This document shows positions 8,228 through 16,008 of a DNA stretch of 64,000 nt, in pieces. Origin of the DNA: Shewanella carassii (GTDB lineage: Bacteria; Pseudomonadota; Gammaproteobacteria; Enterobacterales; Shewanellaceae); the NCBI RefSeq assembly GCF_002777975.1, contig NZ_NGVS01000028.1, positions 1 through 64,000 on the forward strand. The letters are read 5' to 3'. The notes under the pieces were generated by a model. That model was not told where the DNA came from and ran no database searches. It saw only the letters and a program-made list of their open reading frames with translations. Numbering within the stretch: the first letter of the stretch is position 1; every line of letters begins with the position of its first letter. The position numbers and the translations under genes are program-made.

Positions 8228-9751
8228 GTGAAAGTTCTTTTTACGTCAATAGTTGTAATGACTGCACTGGCAGGTTGCTCCGCGACCATGCCTAACATCG
8301 CCGGCAAGACTAAGACAGATACGTCGGTCCAGAAAATTGAAAAAACAGATCCGGACACACAAGCAGCACTAGCCGACATGAAACTCGTTGGATTCAGACA
8401 GGAAGACTTCGGCAGTGAGGAGGCATTCAACTCGGCAGCTAAGATGGTGGCAAATTTAGGTGCCGAGTGGCAAACCTTTAACTCTTGGACCGAGGCGTTG
8501 CTAGAGCCGGGTTATCAATCAGCAGCCCTGGAGCGCATTCGTACAGCCAACGATGAGCGACGCCAAAAAGAAAGGAAGGTGAATTTTTCAAAAATAGATC
8601 GCTATTCCGACGAAGCAGATAAGGCTATGAAGTATGGATTCCATGATTGCTTCAATGATTCTGGTCAACTGTTCTCAGTAGACGATTTTATCGACCATTA
8701 TGCGCTTACCAACGTTGCCTCTTTCAAAAGCACGGTTGAGTTTTATGAGCGTTGTCTAATCAACGGAGGTGGTGAGTGTACGGAGAACGGTCAGGAACTG
8801 AGCTTGGATAAATTCTTGGTGAAGCACAATACAGCCGCTCCACAAGCGCGTAAGGATTTAGCCTTTAATGAATATTACGAATACTGTGCAGTACGGACTC
8901 CAGTTTCATCTGTTCAATACACTATCTCGGCTCATGATAATGATGTGATGGGCAGCCTTATTGCGGCAGCGGCGTCGCGGGTTGGTTGGGATAGTGCGCT
9001 TAAAATGTCTCGAGATGTGTTAAACATGCAATCCAGATCTGGAGCAATGAATATGATTGCTGCCAACTTCTATAATTATCAACGAACTGGATACTTTGAT
9101 GCGTTTGATATCAGACCGTTCGCAATTGGGCGCTCCAGTGTCATCTCAGTAATGCACGTGGGTGGTATGTGTGCAGCGTTTGGTACAGGTAGTAGCAGCC
9201 AGGATAGTGACATCGAAATTGATGAGCTCGCTATCGCGCTGGGAGCTAAACCTCGTCAAACGAATGGGGGTTACCACTGTTTGAAATGGACAGACGGTAA
9301 CTGGAAACGTGTTGCTGATTACATTGCTGGCGAAAGCGAGGGTCTTCGTGGGTTTATGTCGGTGTACTCTCCTGCATTCAACAACTATCAGGTGCCTTAT
9401 TGGAGCTATCCCGGTCCGTACCAGCACGACTCAACTATTCAGACTCAACTCCAGAAAAAAGGAAGTGGTATTGCAAGTTACACAGAGAAAGTCACGGAGC
9501 GGGAAACCTGCTCTACATATGCGGCAGGTCATTCAGGACTCGCAACTTGGTCTTATCCTGCCTGTGATTACCTAGAAAAGGCAAGCGAGTCAATGAAGGC
9601 CAAAGAAAAAATGATGCAAGCGGCAGGTCGGTTTGATGCCTACATATGTAGCAGGTCTGAGGCTGTGAATGGTTATGGAAAACCGGATCTGTCACGTTGT
9701 CCCACAGTCTTTTCTCGCGAACAGATAGAAGCTGGCGAACACAAACGCTAG
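8228..9751 (+). CDS. Large lipoprotein of unknown function
   Basis: From the GTG at 8228 (AAGGGAGA about 8 bases upstream) the product has 507 residues and begins with a clear lipoprotein signal ending in lipobox ALAGC. An in-frame start 99 bases earlier would sit inside the operator and hide the signal, so I reject it. The mature protein contains about ten cysteines, several in similar spacing (FHDCFNDS, YERCLINGGGECTEN, YEYCAVR, GGMCAAFG, GYHCLKW, RETCSTY, YPACDYL), which suggests a disulphide-bonded outer-membrane or periplasmic protein with repeated helical units. I recognise no family. It lies between operator B and a terminator, so it is its own transcription unit within the transfer regulon. 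A role at the cell surface in transfer or exclusion is a contextual guess. Confidence 0.75.
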   Translation: MKVLFTSIVVMTALAGCSATMPNIAGKTKTDTSVQKIEKTDPDTQAALADMKLVGFRQEDFGSEEAFNSAAKMVANLGAEWQTFNSWTEALLEPGYQSAALERIRTANDERRQKERKVNFSKIDRYSDEADKAMKYGFHDCFNDSGQLFSVDDFIDHYALTNVASFKSTVEFYERCLINGGGECTENGQELSLDKFLVKHNTAAPQARKDLAFNEYYEYCAVRTPVSSVQYTISAHDNDVMGSLIAAAASRVGWDSALKMSRDVLNMQSRSGAMNMIAANFYNYQRTGYFDAFDIRPFAIGRSSVISVMHVGGMCAAFGTGSSSQDSDIEIDELAIALGAKPRQTNGGYHCLKWTDGNWKRVADYIAGESEGLRGFMSVYSPAFNNYQVPYWSYPGPYQHDSTIQTQLQKKGSGIASYTEKVTERETCSTYAAGHSGLATWSYPACDYLEKASESMKAKEKMMQAAGRFDAYICSRSEAVNGYGKPDLSRCPTVFSREQIEAGEHKR

Positions 9752-9784
9752 ATCATCGAATTCAACTTCTTCACTCATTCTTTT

Positions 9785-9810
9785 AGGGGCTCAGGCCCCT
9801 TTCTTTTTTG
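9785..9810 (+). terminator. Terminator after the large lipoprotein gene
   Basis: Stem AGGGGC-TCAG-GCCCCT (9785-9800) followed by TTCTTTTTTG. The T-run abuts operator copy C. Confidence 0.8.
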
Positions 9811-9837
9811 TCCAAATTGGGCACTTTGCCGTGCCAT
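9807..9837 (+). promoter_or_regulatory. Shared operator/promoter motif, copy C
   Basis: TTTGTCCAAATTGGGCAC then TTTGCCGTGCCA, differing from copy A at two positions within the conserved part. It ends 61 bp before the ATG at 9899, so it probably drives the four-gene operon 9899-11638. Confidence 0.7.
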
Positions 9838-9898
9838 CTAAAGCTTGCTCACCTGAGAAAATATTAGCTCAAAGAGAGTAGAGATAAATGAGGACACT

Positions 9899-10159
9899 AT
9901 GGCGGCAGAGATTCAAGGTAACGGATTAGTACTTCCAATAAATGACGCTCACATTCATCAAAGACGAGGTGTAACCGCGGCAAGAGCAGAATCTGGTGAA
10001 CCTCTTCATTTCACGGTATTGAAGTGCCTCGATGGTCGATACACAAAAACATATTGTGGACTCGCCAGAGTCGATAACACCGATGACTTTTTGAAGATCA
10101 TGGAGTGGGGAGATCACTTCGAACCTATTGCTTCTTGGTATCAAGGCGGCACTCAATGA
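9899..10159 (+). CDS. Hypothetical small protein
   Basis: An 86-residue soluble-looking protein with no signal peptide or membrane segment. It mixes predicted beta strands (GLVLPINDAHI, LHFTVLKCLDGRYTKTYCGLARV) with a short acidic C-terminal region. No family recognised. The GAGG five bases before the ATG and the ATGA overlap with the next gene support translation as the first gene of an operon controlled by operator copy C. Confidence 0.6.
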   Translation: MAAEIQGNGLVLPINDAHIHQRRGVTAARAESGEPLHFTVLKCLDGRYTKTYCGLARVDNTDDFLKIMEWGDHFEPIASWYQGGTQ

Positions 10160-10383
10160 TTACCAGTATTTTCAGAAAAATCTTCAGAAGAGAGCCCAAG
10201 CCTGATCTGTATTCTCAACTATCCAACCTTGTGGCTGAAATGCGGACTTATCAGGCTGAGATCGAGCGCTTTCATGCAGATATAGAGGCGTCAGCTAGCC
10301 ACGTTGAACACATTACCGAGCCCAATAATTTCATTAGCGCAGAGTGGGTTAATGGAAATCTACATGTAAAACATCGTCATTAA
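10156..10383 (+). CDS. Hypothetical small coiled-coil protein
   Basis: A 75-residue protein starting at the ATG that overlaps the previous stop (ATGA). It begins with a basic, hydrophobic segment (ITSIFRKIFRREPKP) and continues with an amphipathic helix (LYSQLSNLVAEMRTYQAEIERFHADIEA), likely a coiled coil or membrane-surface helix. An in-frame start 51 bases earlier would lie inside the upstream gene and has no better ribosome site. Unknown function; part of the transfer regulon by position. Confidence 0.55.
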   Translation: MITSIFRKIFRREPKPDLYSQLSNLVAEMRTYQAEIERFHADIEASASHVEHITEPNNFISAEWVNGNLHVKHRH

Positions 10384-10395
10384 GAGGTAATTGGA

Positions 10396-11208
10396 ATGGA
10401 ATTGAACGAAAAAGCGAAAGTTGCGGCGCTCTATCAAGAACTTAGCAAAGCTGATGTCTCTGACCCTAACAAGTTGGTTGGGCAGCTTGAATCGGCGGCT
10501 AAGTCAATTGTGCAAAGTATGAATAGTCATCCTATTAAAGATGAGCAGATTAAAACTAGCGTTTTTGATCATGTTCATATGAATGAGCAGTATCGGCAAT
10601 TATCTGAGCAGCAGATGAAAATTGTTGATTCTGTCCAGTTACTAATGAAGCAGGTTGAAAGCATGGGGCTCGATAAACCAACCCAAGATAACTGGCTCTC
10701 TAAAACGCTTTCTAACTATCAAAGAGGTTATCTGGAGAACGATATTTTCACTGAAGCAGCAGGCGCCATGGTGTGGATGGCTGCAAAGGCTATCCAGAAA
10801 ATCTTTTTTGAGCCAGATAACGCCAAGCAGCAACAAGCTGCCCAGGAGCTAAAAAAAGATATTGGGAAAATGACAAAGGCCCTAGGTGTTGAGTTATCCC
10901 GCCTTCAACTAGAGGTCAAAACAGAACAGCGGCATGGACTGATGTCAGATGCAATAAGCAATGCCAAACGGTTGGAGCAAAGCGGCCAACAGAAGGAGGC
11001 TGATAAGCTGATAGTTAGCACCTATAACAAGTTATCTCATTCTGCCAAGAAAGAGTACAGCCAATATCAACCTCGCCCAGAGCATCAAAAAGCTATATCC
11101 CGATCTCACTCGAGAGAGAAAGAACGTCAAGCGGTATCGTCAATTCAGCACCAACAACACAGTGAAAAAAGAATCGACCGTGACAAAAACAAGTCAATTG
11201 GTCGTTGA
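10396..11208 (+). CDS. Hypothetical helical protein with a basic C-terminus
   Basis: A 270-residue, almost entirely helical protein with no signal peptide. Residues 1-100 and 140-200 are rich in Gln, Glu, Lys and Leu (ELSRLQLEVKTEQRHG) and probably form coiled coils; between them lies a more hydrophobic stretch (EAAGAMVWMAAKAIQKIFF). The last 45 residues are very basic and rich in Ser, His and Gln (KAISRSHSREKERQAV) and may bind nucleic acid or be disordered. This layout occurs in transfer-accessory and partition-type proteins, but I recognise no family. An AGAGG site lies just upstream, and it is 12 bp after the previous gene. Confidence 0.6.
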   Translation: MELNEKAKVAALYQELSKADVSDPNKLVGQLESAAKSIVQSMNSHPIKDEQIKTSVFDHVHMNEQYRQLSEQQMKIVDSVQLLMKQVESMGLDKPTQDNWLSKTLSNYQRGYLENDIFTEAAGAMVWMAAKAIQKIFFEPDNAKQQQAAQELKKDIGKMTKALGVELSRLQLEVKTEQRHGLMSDAISNAKRLEQSGQQKEADKLIVSTYNKLSHSAKKEYSQYQPRPEHQKAISRSHSREKERQAVSSIQHQQHSEKRIDRDKNKSIGR

Positions 11209-11239
11209 GAATTACATTCAAGAAAATGAGGAAACTGAA

Positions 11240-11638
11240 ATGAAAAAAGCAATCTTAGCAGTGGCTACCGCATCTATGCTCTCTTTGGCTGGGTGTGCGA
11301 CAAAGCCTGGAATTAACGACGCTTCACTTATGGTTTTTAAGTTCCCAGTAAGTGGTGACGCTATTGATGTTACTTACAAGATTGAGCATGGAAAAGACTG
11401 TCTCATTACCATGGCGCTCGGTCCTCAAAGTAATGAACAGAAATATATGACTGCTCTTGACTTGGAATCTCGACGTTGCCTAGAGGATGTAACAGGAGAG
11501 AGTCAAGCAGGATTACATCTGGACCTCTCTGATGTTCGTGACAATAATCCGGCGGTGATTAATTATAGCCTGACAGGGCCAAGCCTATTGGAGGAACTGG
11601 GTAAACGATTGGAGCTTAAATCGGATGAGGAAACATAA
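11240..11638 (+). CDS. Small lipoprotein closing the accessory operon
   Basis: From the ATG at 11240 (GAGG about 8 bases upstream) a 132-residue lipoprotein with signal KKAILAVATASMLSLAGC; the lipobox is SLAGC. An in-frame upstream start at 11162 would place 26 charged residues before the signal and overlap the preceding gene, so it is rejected. The mature domain is about 110 residues with two cysteines (KDCLI, RRCLE) and probable beta structure. Third lipoprotein of the element; the similar size and operon position to the one at 1834 suggest related jobs, but I see no clear sequence similarity. Confidence 0.7.
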   Translation: MKKAILAVATASMLSLAGCATKPGINDASLMVFKFPVSGDAIDVTYKIEHGKDCLITMALGPQSNEQKYMTALDLESRRCLEDVTGESQAGLHLDLSDVRDNNPAVINYSLTGPSLLEELGKRLELKSDEET

Positions 11639-11655
11639 GCATCACTCCAAATGTT

Positions 11656-11682
11656 AAAAAGGCAGGCTAACCTGCCTTTTTT
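11656..11682 (+). terminator. Terminator of the accessory operon
   Basis: AAAAAGGCAGG-CTAA-CCTGCCTTTTTT, a perfect stem with a T-run, 18 bp after the lipoprotein stop. Confidence 0.9.
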
Positions 11683-11782
11683 ATGGTTCATCGCAGATTA
11701 TCGTGGACTGGAAATGAAAACGGCTGAAGAGTTATTGTTTAGTCGCCAAACAAAAACAATGACCTGTACTAGCTCAGGCCTG

Positions 11783-11820
11783 ATCTGACAGTTACCCGTT
11801 TTTGGGTGCCGTTGTCAGAT
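11783..11820. other. Two-part inverted repeat downstream of the minus-strand unknown gene
   Basis: Outer arms ATCTGACA (11783-11790) and TGTCAGAT (11813-11820) enclose inner arms ACCC and GGGT. There is no T-run on the minus strand side, so it is not a typical terminator for the gene ending at 11855. Function unknown. Confidence 0.4.
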
Positions 11821-11854
11821 TAGATTTACTAGGCTCATGTGAATAGCCCTACTT

Positions 11855-13552
11855 TTAAATATTTTGAGTACCTGTTTTGTCTTGCTGATGTTCTTCCAAA
11901 GCATTGAAGATGATACAGAGTGATTCATGGCATCTTTCGCAGAGGTCATTAAAGTGGTTTCTAAGTGAACCAAAGTCCTTGATGGCATCTAGTCTGATTT
12001 GCTCAGCGGTTTGTCCTGAAATATGTCCCTTGAGGACACTTCTCAGATTATGAGCATCATGCCAAGGAGTAAGGACGCTACGTGCATGTTCCGCATCAAA
12101 ACCACACCCCAAGAGGCACCATTCAACTAGTTTCAATTCTCTATCTTTATCCGGTGGATTTTGACCAAGCGTCTTCGCTTTAGCTTTCAATTGTTTCTTG
12201 ATTAAACCTTCGACTAATACCTGATCCAACCTTAAAATTTCCTCTTTCCACTCATCGACAGACTTTGAATAAACAGAGTGGAGGGATTGCTTCACAACAC
12301 GATTTTTCATTCTCCACCAAGTTGTTCCTTTGGAATCAAGCTCGTCCAATTTTCGCTTGAGATCTTCAACTGGGTTACAAACTTTAAACCAATTTCCCTT
12401 AAAGTCTGTTTCTAAAGCTCTCTCTGAAATAGGTGCTCTAGGCTTCTCATTATATTGCTTCCAGTGCAATTGTTCTGAGTATGGCAGTTTCTGTAGATCG
12501 CCTAGATAAGTATGGATTTGTCCAGCTTCGTTAATGTCGTAGCTCTTTAAATACCAACCCGCTCTAGATGTTATTGATCTTTCCTCTAAGGTGTATTTAT
12601 CAGTGTCGGACTTGTATTTGAGAATAACTTCAGCATTGAAGAATGCTGGGCTTAATTCAAAGGCTTTATCTGAGTCTGTAAAGTAATTATCAATAGCGGA
12701 TGGAGCACATGATATCTCTTCAATACGCTTGTTCTTCCAATCTTGAGCAATAAACGTTGTATACTGTTGTTCGTCTGAAGTATTGTGTTCATTATCTTCA
12801 TGTATCGGCGCAAATGCTTGAACACCTCTAAAGTAGCTAGCGTTAGAGATGACTTTGCGCTTGCCAAACACACCTTGTTCAGCCACGACTTCTTCTGGTG
12901 ATGAACCCCAGCTAGTGAAGTTTGCATAGTCAATTCTATCAACATCAAATAACCTTACGACTGCTGTTTCGGTTAGATAGCAGTACTCTGCTAATACGCT
13001 GAATCTAATCGAAACTACAGTGCCATACTCTTCACCTTCTCTCTCCAACTGATGAATTTTGATGACTTCGTCGATATCACCATTTTTATCAAGTTTGCAC
13101 CAAGAATTCAGTTCATGCATATAGTGCAACTCCATAACTTGCAAGAACTTTTCAGAGACCTCTATGTAGCTCTCTCGCCCTCTTACACCGTGAAAATAAC
13201 GCTTAAATATGAGAGGCTCACCTTTGCTCAAAACACTAGGTTTACAACTTTCTAGTGGTGGCTCGACCCACGATTTGTCACGACCACCACCGCTACAAAC
13301 AGACCATCCACCATTGTTGTAATCCCAAGAAGCCATTTGATGAGGGTCAGATTTAGACAGTTCATTTTTTAGCACAAGGACAGTATTAAGAAGAGTAGTT
13401 TTTGCTGATGCATGAAGAATTATGTCATCGTCATTTGCATCACTAACTAAAAAATCAACGACATCCTTCTGGGATACCCACTCTGCAAAATCCTCTTTTT
13501 TAGAGGGAATTGAAAAAAAATTGATAAGGCTTCCAAGACGACAAACATCCAT
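11855..13552 (-). CDS. Large protein of unknown function, divergent partner 1
   Basis: From the ATG at 13552 (GAGG 9 bases upstream; weaker starts at 13567 and 13609) about 565 residues, soluble, no signal peptide. I recognise no family. The N-terminal half is mixed alpha/beta with a Gly/Cys turn (NNGGWSVCSGGG). A central segment carries GWYLKSYDINEAGQIHTYLG and LPYSEQLHWKQYNEKP, which looks conserved in style. The C-terminal 150 residues are helical and contain NLRSVLKGHISG, an R-X5-H arrangement compatible with the HEPN ribonuclease motif (R-X4-6-H). That resemblance is weak and needs a profile search. It is transcribed away from a similar-sized unknown gene at 13692, and the pair shares an inverted repeat in the promoter region. 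Position in the cargo part of the element next to a restriction system suggests a defence role (inference). Confidence 0.6.
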   Translation of the reverse strand: MDVCRLGSLINFFSIPSKKEDFAEWVSQKDVVDFLVSDANDDDIILHASAKTTLLNTVLVLKNELSKSDPHQMASWDYNNGGWSVCSGGGRDKSWVEPPLESCKPSVLSKGEPLIFKRYFHGVRGRESYIEVSEKFLQVMELHYMHELNSWCKLDKNGDIDEVIKIHQLEREGEEYGTVVSIRFSVLAEYCYLTETAVVRLFDVDRIDYANFTSWGSSPEEVVAEQGVFGKRKVISNASYFRGVQAFAPIHEDNEHNTSDEQQYTTFIAQDWKNKRIEEISCAPSAIDNYFTDSDKAFELSPAFFNAEVILKYKSDTDKYTLEERSITSRAGWYLKSYDINEAGQIHTYLGDLQKLPYSEQLHWKQYNEKPRAPISERALETDFKGNWFKVCNPVEDLKRKLDELDSKGTTWWRMKNRVVKQSLHSVYSKSVDEWKEEILRLDQVLVEGLIKKQLKAKAKTLGQNPPDKDRELKLVEWCLLGCGFDAEHARSVLTPWHDAHNLRSVLKGHISGQTAEQIRLDAIKDFGSLRNHFNDLCERCHESLCIIFNALEEHQQDKTGTQNI

Positions 13553-13649
13553 TGCAACAATCCTCATGCAGGGCTTATTATAACAATAACATACTAATCT
13601 ACTATGCATATATTGAGCGGCTGTTGCAATTAGTGACCTGATTACAGGT
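13551..13649. promoter_or_regulatory. Divergent promoter region with an inverted repeat and a palindrome
   Basis: ATTGCAACA (13551-13559) and TGTTGCAAT (13622-13630) form a perfect 9-bp inverted pair. The first arm overlaps the start codon of the minus-strand gene. ACCTG-ATTA-CAGGT (13636-13649) is a second palindrome nearer the plus-strand gene. The layout suggests joint control of both genes. No regulator gene is adjacent. Confidence 0.45.
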
Positions 13650-13691
13650 TCAGCAGTTTACATATGAGGATTAAAAATCGGGTTGTTAACT

Positions 13692-15461
13692 ATGAATTTC
13701 AATTATCTTGAATCGTTCCCTCTGCCAGAATCCATTTTGCCACATAGACTAAAAGAGTTACTGAAGCCTGTAGGTCTATCTCCTGATTTGCGTGTTGAGG
13801 TCGCTTGCATGCAGGAGACTGATCTTTATGGAGAAAATGCAGAACACTTACACCTTCAGATTGCTGTTGTTCCTGAGGGCAACGATGGCCCAATTGAAGT
13901 CTTGAGGGAAGCGGGGCAAGGTGTTGTGACTTACTCTGTTCCTTTTGGTGAAGAAAAGGCAGAGTCTGCTCAATTCAGTCCTTCAATCTCTGGGTATGAT
14001 TACATAGTCGCGGCTTGGGGGGACGCTTCCTTTTACACTTTTAACCTCGCTGAAAAAGTTTGGATGACTCTTGGTCTCACCCCTCGCTGCATAGGTAATG
14101 AAGAACAACGACTCATATATGACGCCTTAAACTTACCAGAATTTGATGTTGCTGAGGGGGAAGTATCAAGTGAGTATCAAGGTCACTTGAAGCGCGATGT
14201 GTGCTGGAAAATGTCCAATGAATACCTCCGCCGTTATTTGTGGCTGCGTGGAGCTAAAGGCGTGCGTGTTTTTTTCTACGAAGCTCAATTAGAAGACACC
14301 CCAGAGTTACGAGAATCATTGAATGGTAAATCTCATATTGTATTAAAACCAACTGAAGGTCCCCAATGGTATGAGTTAGATCTCCGAGAACACAAAGGAG
14401 GGATTCTTCTTCAGCTCTGGGCTTCGGTTGAAGCTGTTTTACCAGAACTGTGCTTGGAGCAAGACGCAGAGACCTTGCTTTGGGCAAATGACAAAGAGCC
14501 CATGACACATGCTAGAGCAAATGCGCTTATGGCTAACTACAACGTCTACTTGGATGATCGCTTCCTCGAAAAATATGAGCAAAGTAACTTCTATGACACC
14601 ACACCCATAAACATCTATGGACGGTGGTGGTGTTCACCTTCATATAAAGGGCAGTGGAGCTTTACTGAATGCCAACGCGTTGGACGAAACTTAATCCGAG
14701 TACCGATTCGTGAGCTGTATAAGGCTAAGCCTGATAGAGAAATTGTTCATGCGTATAATTACGAGATCAAGCCAGAGGTTGTTGAACAATTAGATCTAGA
14801 TGAAGAGCATATAACAATAAAGGTGCAAAGACTTCTAGAAGGCTTGCTACGTTTGGGGGAAGGGCTATCAGCACTAGGGGAGACAACTGGGCAACTGTAT
14901 TCCCCTGAAGATCTTACAGGTTTTAGTCGAGAAGAAGTAGACGCTAATGGATGGTTGCATTACCCATCTCTCGTGCGACTAGCTCAGGTCGCGCCGCTAG
15001 ATATGACACAACAGGCATTTTTGGCTCGGTGTAAGAGTCTCCATGAGATTCTTCAAAAAACCCCAAATGGTTTTCTCAAGTCACTTCTTTGCCATGCTGG
15101 GTGTCCAAGCACTGACGTGAAAAATCTAGGAAGTTTAAAGTTGATGCAAAGTCTTTTGAACGTACTCGAATCTTTGAACGAACAGCATGAAACTATTGAT
15201 TGCTTTACATCAGAAAATGTACCTGAGGGTTGGAAAAAACGAAATGCCACATTAACGCCGCTGTTCTTGAATAACGAGCTTAGGATCGCTGATGCCCATG
15301 ATGCAGTTAAGAAATGTATTGATACTCTGCAAGACCTTGGGTTTGATACCGCCAGTTTAAGCGTCGGCTATGGAAGAGCTTTTGACTTTGTTATAGATGC
15401 TGTCAGTGAATCGATTAACTGTATTGCCACTCACATTGAACAACTGCTAGAACGACATTAA
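13692..15461 (+). CDS. Large protein of unknown function, divergent partner 2
   Basis: From the ATG at 13692 about 589 residues, soluble, no signal peptide, acidic. The N-terminal 140 residues look like a beta-rich domain (HLHLQIAVVPEG, YDYIVAAWGDASFYTF). A middle region has NIYGRWWCSPSYKGQWSFTE, and the C-terminal 230 residues are helical. Near residue 531 it carries NNELRIADAHDA, an R-X4-H motif of the kind that forms the active site of HEPN ribonucleases, followed by a helix with GYGRAFDFVIDAV. I recognise no named family. Length, central 'GQ...' segment and C-terminal helical domain give it a loosely similar plan to its divergent neighbour, so the two may be distant relatives. It ends at a strong terminator (15521). 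Confidence 0.6.
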   Translation: MNFNYLESFPLPESILPHRLKELLKPVGLSPDLRVEVACMQETDLYGENAEHLHLQIAVVPEGNDGPIEVLREAGQGVVTYSVPFGEEKAESAQFSPSISGYDYIVAAWGDASFYTFNLAEKVWMTLGLTPRCIGNEEQRLIYDALNLPEFDVAEGEVSSEYQGHLKRDVCWKMSNEYLRRYLWLRGAKGVRVFFYEAQLEDTPELRESLNGKSHIVLKPTEGPQWYELDLREHKGGILLQLWASVEAVLPELCLEQDAETLLWANDKEPMTHARANALMANYNVYLDDRFLEKYEQSNFYDTTPINIYGRWWCSPSYKGQWSFTECQRVGRNLIRVPIRELYKAKPDREIVHAYNYEIKPEVVEQLDLDEEHITIKVQRLLEGLLRLGEGLSALGETTGQLYSPEDLTGFSREEVDANGWLHYPSLVRLAQVAPLDMTQQAFLARCKSLHEILQKTPNGFLKSLLCHAGCPSTDVKNLGSLKLMQSLLNVLESLNEQHETIDCFTSENVPEGWKKRNATLTPLFLNNELRIADAHDAVKKCIDTLQDLGFDTASLSVGYGRAFDFVIDAVSESINCIATHIEQLLERH

Positions 15462-15520
15462 TTGCTTCTCGGATTAAAAACCGAACTGAACCACTATACT
15501 TTTTCTAATCCTATCGATTG

Positions 15521-15550
15521 GAGCTAGAACAAACGTTCTAGCTCACTTTT
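15521..15550 (+). terminator. Terminator after divergent partner 2
   Basis: GAGCTAGAAC-AAAC-GTTCTAGCTC, a perfect 10-bp stem followed by ACTTTTGT, 60 bp after the stop codon. The stem is symmetrical and could act on either strand. Confidence 0.75.
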
Positions 15551-15646
15551 GTCCAATAGTGAGTTACGGTACCGGCAGTTCGACATTACGATCTAGTCGT
15601 GGCTAACCTGCGGATGTGTATGATCGAGTATGAGTTACCGCAACCT

Positions 15647-16006
15647 CTATTTTTCTTGCTCTGCTTCCTTCAATGCTTTTCTCATCTCAGCTAAGTCTCC
15701 TTTGAGGTCATCCATTGACTCACCGTTAGCCGCTTCCAACTGAGCGCGCAGTTTTTTGAGCTGCTTGATTCGCTCGTTCCGTTCAGCGTTTTCCGACGAG
15801 AGGAGGGCCTTATCATGCTGGTTGGGTAGATCAAACTCAGACCAAGCCTTAGAGAAGTCACGATGAAATTCTTCCGAGCGAATTTGTTGTTGAACTTCAT
15901 GTGTTTTTTGTTGGATAAGAACTTCCTGCCTACCAGTTAAGGCAAAGTAGATCACAATGGCTGTGACTGGGCAGGCAATGATGATGCCATACAGTACAGA
16001 TTTCAT
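15647..16006 (-). CDS. Membrane-anchored coiled-coil protein
   Basis: A 119-residue protein with one N-terminal membrane segment (VLYGIIIACPVTAIVIYFAL, residues 4-23) and a long charged helical remainder (NERIKQLKKLRAQLEAANG) that should form a coiled coil outside or inside the membrane. No family recognised. GGAGGT lies 7 bases before the ATG, only 2 bp after the upstream gene, so it is the last gene of a three-gene minus-strand operon. Proteins of this shape occur as mating-pair or phage spanin-like components; nothing here decides. Confidence 0.6.
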   Translation of the reverse strand: MKSVLYGIIIACPVTAIVIYFALTGRQEVLIQQKTHEVQQQIRSEEFHRDFSKAWSEFDLPNQHDKALLSSENAERNERIKQLKKLRAQLEAANGESMDDLKGDLAEMRKALKEAEQEK

Positions 16007-16008
16007 TT

